From the NCBI RefSeq assembly GCF_029946505.1, contig NZ_JARZHG010000011.1, positions 124,001 through 188,000 of the forward strand: a DNA stretch of 64,000 bases, given 5' to 3'. Positions 60,009-64,000 of the stretch are shown in pieces. Made by a program: the position numbers and the translations under genes. The stretch's first letter is position 1, and each line of letters opens with the position of its first letter. The stretch is from Polyangium sp. y55x31 (lineage in GTDB: Bacteria > Myxococcota_A > Polyangia > Polyangiales > Polyangiaceae). The notes beneath the pieces are model-generated. The model worked only from the letters and a program-made list of their open reading frames with translations. It made no database searches and was not told where the DNA came from.

Positions 60009-61529
60009 ATGACCCAGGCCCACGACAAACCCCGCCGCGAGGCGGGCATCCTCCTGCACCCGACCTCCTTGCCCGGCCCCTACGGCATGGGGGATCTTGG
60101 CGCCTCTGCGCGGCGCTTCCTCGACTGGCTCGCCCAGGCCGGGCTCGGCCTCTGGCAGGTCCTGCCCCTCAACCCGACCAGCAACAACTGCCCCTACGTC
60201 TGCTGGTCCGCCTTCGCCGGCAACCCGCTCCTCGTCGACCTCGTCCGGCTGCACGAGGTCGGCCTGCTCGACGCCGCCGACCTCGCGCACGACTTCACGC
60301 CCGCGAGCCTCGTCGACTTCGACGCCGTGCGCGCCTTCAAGGAGCCGCGCCTCGATCGCGCCGCCGAGCGCCTGCTCGCGAGCCCCGACCACCCGCTCCG
60401 CAAGCCGCTCGCGGCCTTCCGCGAGGCCGAGGCCTCGTGGCTCGAAGACTCCGCGCTCTTCTGGCTGCTCTCGCGCAAGAACGGCGGCAAGGCCTGGTGG
60501 GACTGGGAGCCCGCCCTGCGCGACCGCGAGCCCGCGGCGATCACGAAGGCCCGCGCCGAGTACGCGAAGGAGATCGAGCGCGAGATCGCCATCCTCTTTT
60601 TCTTCGAGCACCAATGGTCCGAGCTCCGCGCCTACGCACACGCGCGCGGCGTGCGGATCGTCGGCGACCTGCCGATCTACGTCGATCGCAACAGCGTCGA
60701 CGTCTGGGCGCACAGGAACCTCTTCCACCTCGACGAGCTCGGCACGCCGCAGACCGTGTCGGGCGTGCCGCCGGACTACTTCAGCGAGACCGGCCAGCTC
60801 TGGGGCAACCCGATCTACCGCTGGGATCGCATGGCCGAGGACGACTTCTCCTGGTGGCGCGCGCGCCTGCGCCGCGTCCTCGCGCACACGGACATCGCGC
60901 GCATCGATCATTTCCGCGCCTTCGCCGCGTACTGGGAGATCCCGTTCGGCGCGCCCGACGCGCGGAGCGGCCGCTGGGTGAAGGGCCCTGGGCTTGCGTT
61001 TTTCCAGGCGCTCGAGCGTCACGGCAAGATGCCGCTCGTCGCGGAGGACCTCGGCATGATCGACGAGGCCGTGCACGAGCTGCGCCGCGCCGCGGGCCTG
61101 CCCGGCATGCGCGTCCTGCAGTTCGCGTTCGGCGGCGACGCGGACAACACGCACCTGCCCCACAACCACGAGCCGGACAACGTCGTCTACCCGGGCACAC
61201 ACGACAACGACACCACCGTGGGCTTCTGGAACGCGGCCCCGCCGCACGTGCGCCACCACGTGCAGCGTTACCTCCGCGTGAGCGGCCAGGACATCGCCTG
61301 GGACTTCATCCTCGCCGCGTTCGCCTCCACCGCGAACACCGCGATCATCCCCATGCAGGACGTGCTCTCGCGTGGCAGCGAGGCGCGCATGAACAACCCG
61401 GCCACGACCCGCGACAACTGGCGCTTCCTGCTCCACGGCGACGTCTTCCGCCGCGAGACGGCCATGCGCCTGCGCGAGCTCGCCGATCTCTACGGACGCC
61501 TCGCAGCGCCGCCCGGAGCCGCGCGATGA
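60009..61529 (+). CDS. malQ: 4-alpha-glucanotransferase
   Basis: 506 residues, ATG 60009 with AGGAGA upstream. GH77 markers: GILLHPTSLPGPYGMGDLG, LPLNPTSNNCPYVCWSAFAGN, IVGDLPIYVDRNSVDVWA, RIDHFRAFAAYW (nucleophile Asp), VAEDLGMI (acid/base Glu), VYPGTHDNDTTVGFW (third Asp). Rearranges alpha-1,4-glucans in glycogen/maltodextrin metabolism, consistent with trehalose synthesis elsewhere in the window. Its stop overlaps the start of the next gene (ATGA). Confidence 0.96.
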   Translation: MTQAHDKPRREAGILLHPTSLPGPYGMGDLGASARRFLDWLAQAGLGLWQVLPLNPTSNNCPYVCWSAFAGNPLLVDLVRLHEVGLLDAADLAHDFTPASLVDFDAVRAFKEPRLDRAAERLLASPDHPLRKPLAAFREAEASWLEDSALFWLLSRKNGGKAWWDWEPALRDREPAAITKARAEYAKEIEREIAILFFFEHQWSELRAYAHARGVRIVGDLPIYVDRNSVDVWAHRNLFHLDELGTPQTVSGVPPDYFSETGQLWGNPIYRWDRMAEDDFSWWRARLRRVLAHTDIARIDHFRAFAAYWEIPFGAPDARSGRWVKGPGLAFFQALERHGKMPLVAEDLGMIDEAVHELRRAAGLPGMRVLQFAFGGDADNTHLPHNHEPDNVVYPGTHDNDTTVGFWNAAPPHVRHHVQRYLRVSGQDIAWDFILAAFASTANTAIIPMQDVLSRGSEARMNNPATTRDNWRFLLHGDVFRRETAMRLRELADLYGRLAAPPGAAR

Positions 61530-61945
61530 GCGAGCAGTACCGCCTCGCCTCCCCGCAGTGCCCGCTCTGCGGCGGCCTGCTTCAAGAACGCCCGACCCCC
61601 GGCGCCGTGGTCGACGTCTGCGCCGACTGCCATGCCGTGTGGATCGACTGGTTCGACGGCGACGTCTCCAGCGTCGCCGCGGCCGTCGAGGTTCGCCCGG
61701 CGATCCCGCAGTCGCGCCCCGGCGCGCGGACCTGCCCGCGCTGCCGGGACACGCTCGCGCCCGAGCATCTGCGCGGCCACGGCCCCGAGGTTCTTCGTTG
61801 CCCCGGCTGCGCCGGCGTCCTCATCCCCTCGACCATGCTCGCCGAGGTCGTGGCCCTCGGGCCCGTCGACGACACCACGCCTCCCACGCCGGAAGAGGGC
61901 CTCTTCCGGCGCATGCTCAACGCGATCCGCTCGCTCGGCGCCTGA
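61526..61945 (+). CDS. Zinc-finger protein, zf-TFIIB-like
   Basis: 139 residues. Two ribbons: CPLCGGLL ... VDVCADCHAVWIDWF, with the C-x-x-C pattern followed by an aromatic W-x-D typical of zf-TFIIB proteins, and CPRCRDTL ... EVLRCPGCAGVLI. No membrane segment. A metal-binding protein of unknown role, translationally coupled to malQ. Confidence 0.8.
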   Translation: MSEQYRLASPQCPLCGGLLQERPTPGAVVDVCADCHAVWIDWFDGDVSSVAAAVEVRPAIPQSRPGARTCPRCRDTLAPEHLRGHGPEVLRCPGCAGVLIPSTMLAEVVALGPVDDTTPPTPEEGLFRRMLNAIRSLGA

Positions 61946-61950
61946 GGGCT

Positions 61951-62886
61951 CTACTTCGGCGGCGGCTCGACCGGCGCGAACGTCGTCGAGCCGGCGCCCC
62001 AGAACTGCAGGTTCGGCGACCCGGGAATCGTGATCGGGGTCGAGGTGATGGCGTTCTGGCTGAACGTGATCTCGAAGAGGAACCCCGAGTTCGTGAAGCC
62101 GTAGACGCTGCCTGCCCAGAACGCGATCCCGAAGACGTCCGAGTACCCGACCGCGCCCCAGTTCTTCACGAGCGCGCCCGTCTTCGGGTTCACCTCGATC
62201 AGGCAATCGTCGCAGCCGTTGCCCTTCACCGTCAGGTACGTCCCGCCGCCCTTCACCGACACGATGTCCCCGCTCGACGAGTAGCCGCCGCCGATCGAGC
62301 CGACGGTCGTCATGACCCCGGTGACCGTGTCGATCCGGACGTACGTCGCGTTCTGGTAACCGACGAGCACCTCGTTGTTCGGATCGAGCGTCCCGGCCGG
62401 CACGAACGAGAGCGAGTTCGGGTAGCTGCCGCTCGCGATCTCCGTGCACTTCGCGGTCGTCTTGTCGATCCAGTAGAGCCCGGAGAAGCTCGTCCCGACG
62501 ATCTTCGAGTCCTTGTCGATCGCGATGTCGATGACGTCGCCGCAGCCCTGGAAGTAGTCCACGACCGAGACCTGCTTCGTGTAGGGCTCGAGTTTGTACA
62601 GCCGATCGGGGCTGTGTCCGAACACCTCCCCGGGCAGCTCGGGGTCGGGCGTGCCGCCGTCGGTCGGGAAGTCGAACCCGCCCGCGCCGCCCGTGCCGCC
62701 CGCGCCGCCCTGCCCGGCCGATCCTCCCTGCCCCCCCGACCCGGCCGAGCCGCCTTGCCCTTGCCCCGCGGCGCCGCCCTCCCCATTCTGGAACGTGCCG
62801 TCCGTGTTCGCAGCCGAGCAACCGAACACGAACGCCGAGGCCGCGATCACGGCGAACCAGGAAGGACGCAAGGAAGCTCTTCGCAT
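61951..62886 (-). CDS. Lipoprotein with a Gly-rich stalk and beta-propeller-like domain
   Basis: 311 residues from ATG 62886, GGAGA upstream. The signal ends FVFGC. The stalk (about 30-70) is Gly/Gln/Ser repeats (GQGGSAGSGGQGGSAG). After it come beta-propeller-like strands (VSVVDYFQGCGDVIDIAIDK, NEVLVGYQNATYVRIDTVTG) as in surface cell-wall-binding or esterase-like propellers of Polyangiales. No enzyme motif. Its stop faces the zinc-finger gene's stop 5 bp away. Confidence 0.82.
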   Translation of the reverse strand: MRRASLRPSWFAVIAASAFVFGCSAANTDGTFQNGEGGAAGQGQGGSAGSGGQGGSAGQGGAGGTGGAGGFDFPTDGGTPDPELPGEVFGHSPDRLYKLEPYTKQVSVVDYFQGCGDVIDIAIDKDSKIVGTSFSGLYWIDKTTAKCTEIASGSYPNSLSFVPAGTLDPNNEVLVGYQNATYVRIDTVTGVMTTVGSIGGGYSSSGDIVSVKGGGTYLTVKGNGCDDCLIEVNPKTGALVKNWGAVGYSDVFGIAFWAGSVYGFTNSGFLFEITFSQNAITSTPITIPGSPNLQFWGAGSTTFAPVEPPPK

Positions 62887-63110
62887 GGGCAAATCTCCGC
62901 GAATTCGGCGTCTTCGCGAACGCCGATCCAGGAACGTAGGAGACCAGACCCCCTCCCGGGCGTCAAGGAGCGCCCCCGGACACGATTTTCGTAACGATTC
63001 CGGCCTGAACCGGCGGGAAGCGGCCGGGGTATTGTGGATGGCCTTGCATTCGGTAATGTGACGGAAACTCGGGATCACTTCCCCTCGGTCCACGCCGGAG
63101 GCTCCACACC

Positions 63111-64000
63111 ATGCTTCGCCGATCGCGACTCCTTTCTCTTTCTTTCCCCACGATCACGCTCGCCTTGCTCAGCGCCGTCGCCGGCTGCGGCGAACCCACC
63201 CCGGACACCACGGGCGGCATCGCACAGGGCGGCGCCGGCGGCACCGGGGGCCAGGGCGGCCAGGGCGGCGGCGGCACCGGCGGCACAGGCGGCCAGGGCG
63301 GCCAGGGCGGCGGCGGCACCGGGGGCACCGGCGGCATGGAAGGCTGCGCCCTCGGCACCACGCAGGCCTGTTACTCCGGGCCCGACGGCAGCCAGGGCGT
63401 CGGCCCGTGCAAGGCCGGCGTGCAGACGTGCGAGCCAAACGGCGAGTTCGGCGCGTGCGTCGACGAGGTCCTGCCCGCGACCGAGACCTGCAACGGCGTC
63501 GACGACGACTGCAACGGCGCGGTCGACGACAACCCGAGCTGCGTCTGCCAGCAGGGCGAACAGATGGACTGCTACGACGGCCCGCCCGGCACGGCCGGCA
63601 TGGGCGTCTGCGTGATGGGCAAGGCCACCTGCGCGCCCGACGGCCAGGGCTACGGCGCGTGCGAGAACCAGGTCCTGCCCTCGGCCGAGGTCTGCAACAT
63701 GCTCGACGACGACTGCGACGGCGTGGTCGACGACGGCATCGGCTGCGCCTGCGCGCCGAACACGACCGAGACCTGTTACACCGGACCGAACAACACGGCC
63801 GGCGTCGGCGTGTGCAAGGCCGGCACCCACACCTGCCTCCCCGACGGCACGGGCTACGGCGCCTGCATGGGCGAGGTCCTTCCCTCGCTCGACAACTGCG
63901 CCTCGCCGGCGGACGAGGACTGCAGCGGCGCGGCGCTCGCTTGCACGGGCAACCACGTCGCGAGCAAGCCGTTCGGCGACGCCTCGAACCAGATCGGCCT
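63111..64000 (+). CDS. MopE-like Cys/Asp-repeat lipoprotein, 5' part
   Basis: Open to the window edge (about 296 residues seen), ATG 63111 with GGAGG upstream. The signal ends AVAGC, followed by a Gly/Gln/Thr-rich stalk (GGAGGTGGQGGQGGGG, 63231-63340). Then at least three repeats of about 60 residues carrying C-N-x-V/L-D-D-D-C (for example CNGVDDDCNGAVDD and CNMLDDDCDGVVDD), the putative metal-binding repeat of MopE and myxobacterial surface proteins. The rest is outside the window. The gene is divergent from the propeller-like lipoprotein gene at 62886. Confidence 0.9.
   Translation, partial: MLRRSRLLSLSFPTITLALLSAVAGCGEPTPDTTGGIAQGGAGGTGGQGGQGGGGTGGTGGQGGQGGGGTGGTGGMEGCALGTTQACYSGPDGSQGVGPCKAGVQTCEPNGEFGACVDEVLPATETCNGVDDDCNGAVDDNPSCVCQQGEQMDCYDGPPGTAGMGVCVMGKATCAPDGQGYGACENQVLPSAEVCNMLDDDCDGVVDDGIGCACAPNTTETCYTGPNNTAGVGVCKAGTHTCLPDGTGYGACMGEVLPSLDNCASPADEDCSGAALACTGNHVASKPFGDASNQIG

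Noticed and set aside
55097-60049. Very long minus-strand open frame opposite the large lipoprotein gene
   Set aside because: It is antisense to a lipoprotein gene with a signal peptide, ribosome site and coupled neighbour; its Arg/Glu-rich translation has no domain. Long antisense frames are expected at this G+C.

Overview
The window is about 70% G+C and almost fully coding, with many GTG and TTG starts. It carries three eukaryote-type Ser/Thr kinases, a PP2C phosphatase, a FHA protein, a DUF2169 protein, many lipoproteins with Gly-rich stalks and a MopE-like Asp/Cys-repeat lipoprotein. This combination points to a deltaproteobacterial myxobacterium, most likely Polyangiaceae (Polyangium/Sorangium-like). 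That assignment is an inference from gene content; there is no rRNA in the window.

Layout. 1-3.8 kb: a FHA protein edge and a tight minus-strand operon (barrel-like protein, Cys-rich secreted protein, lipoprotein, Ser/Thr kinase), the first three joined by GTGA stop/start overlaps and the kinase following after 9 nt. 3.8-10 kb: an acidic protein, MutY, an Xaa-Pro aminopeptidase, a lipoprotein, two small cytoplasmic proteins and a phosphodiester-glycosidase-like protein. 10.3-19.7 kb: a divergent Hsp70-like ATPase, two kinases, a TPR/membrane protein, trehalose-6-phosphate synthase and a GlsB-type stress protein. 20-25.5 kb: a flippase, tRNA-Gly(CCC), a lipoprotein, a pseudo-receiver, a zinc ribbon, a TPR protein and a fatty-acid-hydroxylase-like protein. 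25.8-35.5 kb: an iron alcohol dehydrogenase and glutamine-synthetase-like pair, a PAS-like/degenerate GGDEF protein, a hydrolase-like lipoprotein, a pseudokinase-GYF protein, a MlaF-like ATPase, an acyltransferase and a NarL-type regulator. 35.7-42 kb: an exopolysaccharide locus (deacetylase-like protein, Wzz/BY-kinase-like protein, Wzy/ligase-like protein, divergent Wza-type export lipoprotein). 42-48 kb: M4 metalloprotease, peptide deformylase, a TIM-barrel-like protein, a glycosyltransferase, and an OMP plus small lipoprotein. 48.7-64 kb: DUF2169 protein, PP2C phosphatase, aldehyde dehydrogenase, metallophosphoesterase, BolA, two lipoproteins (one of 1450 residues), 4-alpha-glucanotransferase, a zinc-finger protein and two stalked lipoproteins; the last runs off the window.

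The most striking non-coding feature is a family of six dispersed composite hairpin elements (9994-10318, 14597-14699, 23239-23565, 25591-25692, 35527-35709, 53584-53894). Three are full-length, about 310-330 bp, with four hairpin modules on each side of a conserved central segment of about 115 nt. Two are half-elements with a different terminal hairpin. One is a spacerless chimera. Five of the six lie between the 3' ends of converging genes and the sixth lies 3' of a gene, so they look like a mobile or amplified family that settles at, or serves as, transcript ends.

Other signals are a 42-bp tandem repeat (eight phased copies) in a divergent promoter region, a 28-nt promoter-like element shared by the BY-kinase-like gene and a lipoprotein/OMP operon, and an exact TGTGA-N6-TCACA site upstream of the DUF2169 gene. 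Several signalling proteins have lost key residues: a pseudokinase, a receiver with Glu at the phospho-acceptor position, a GNDDF GGDEF domain, and an ABC ATPase with Ser at the H-loop. No prophage, CRISPR array, insertion sequence or secondary-metabolite cluster was seen.
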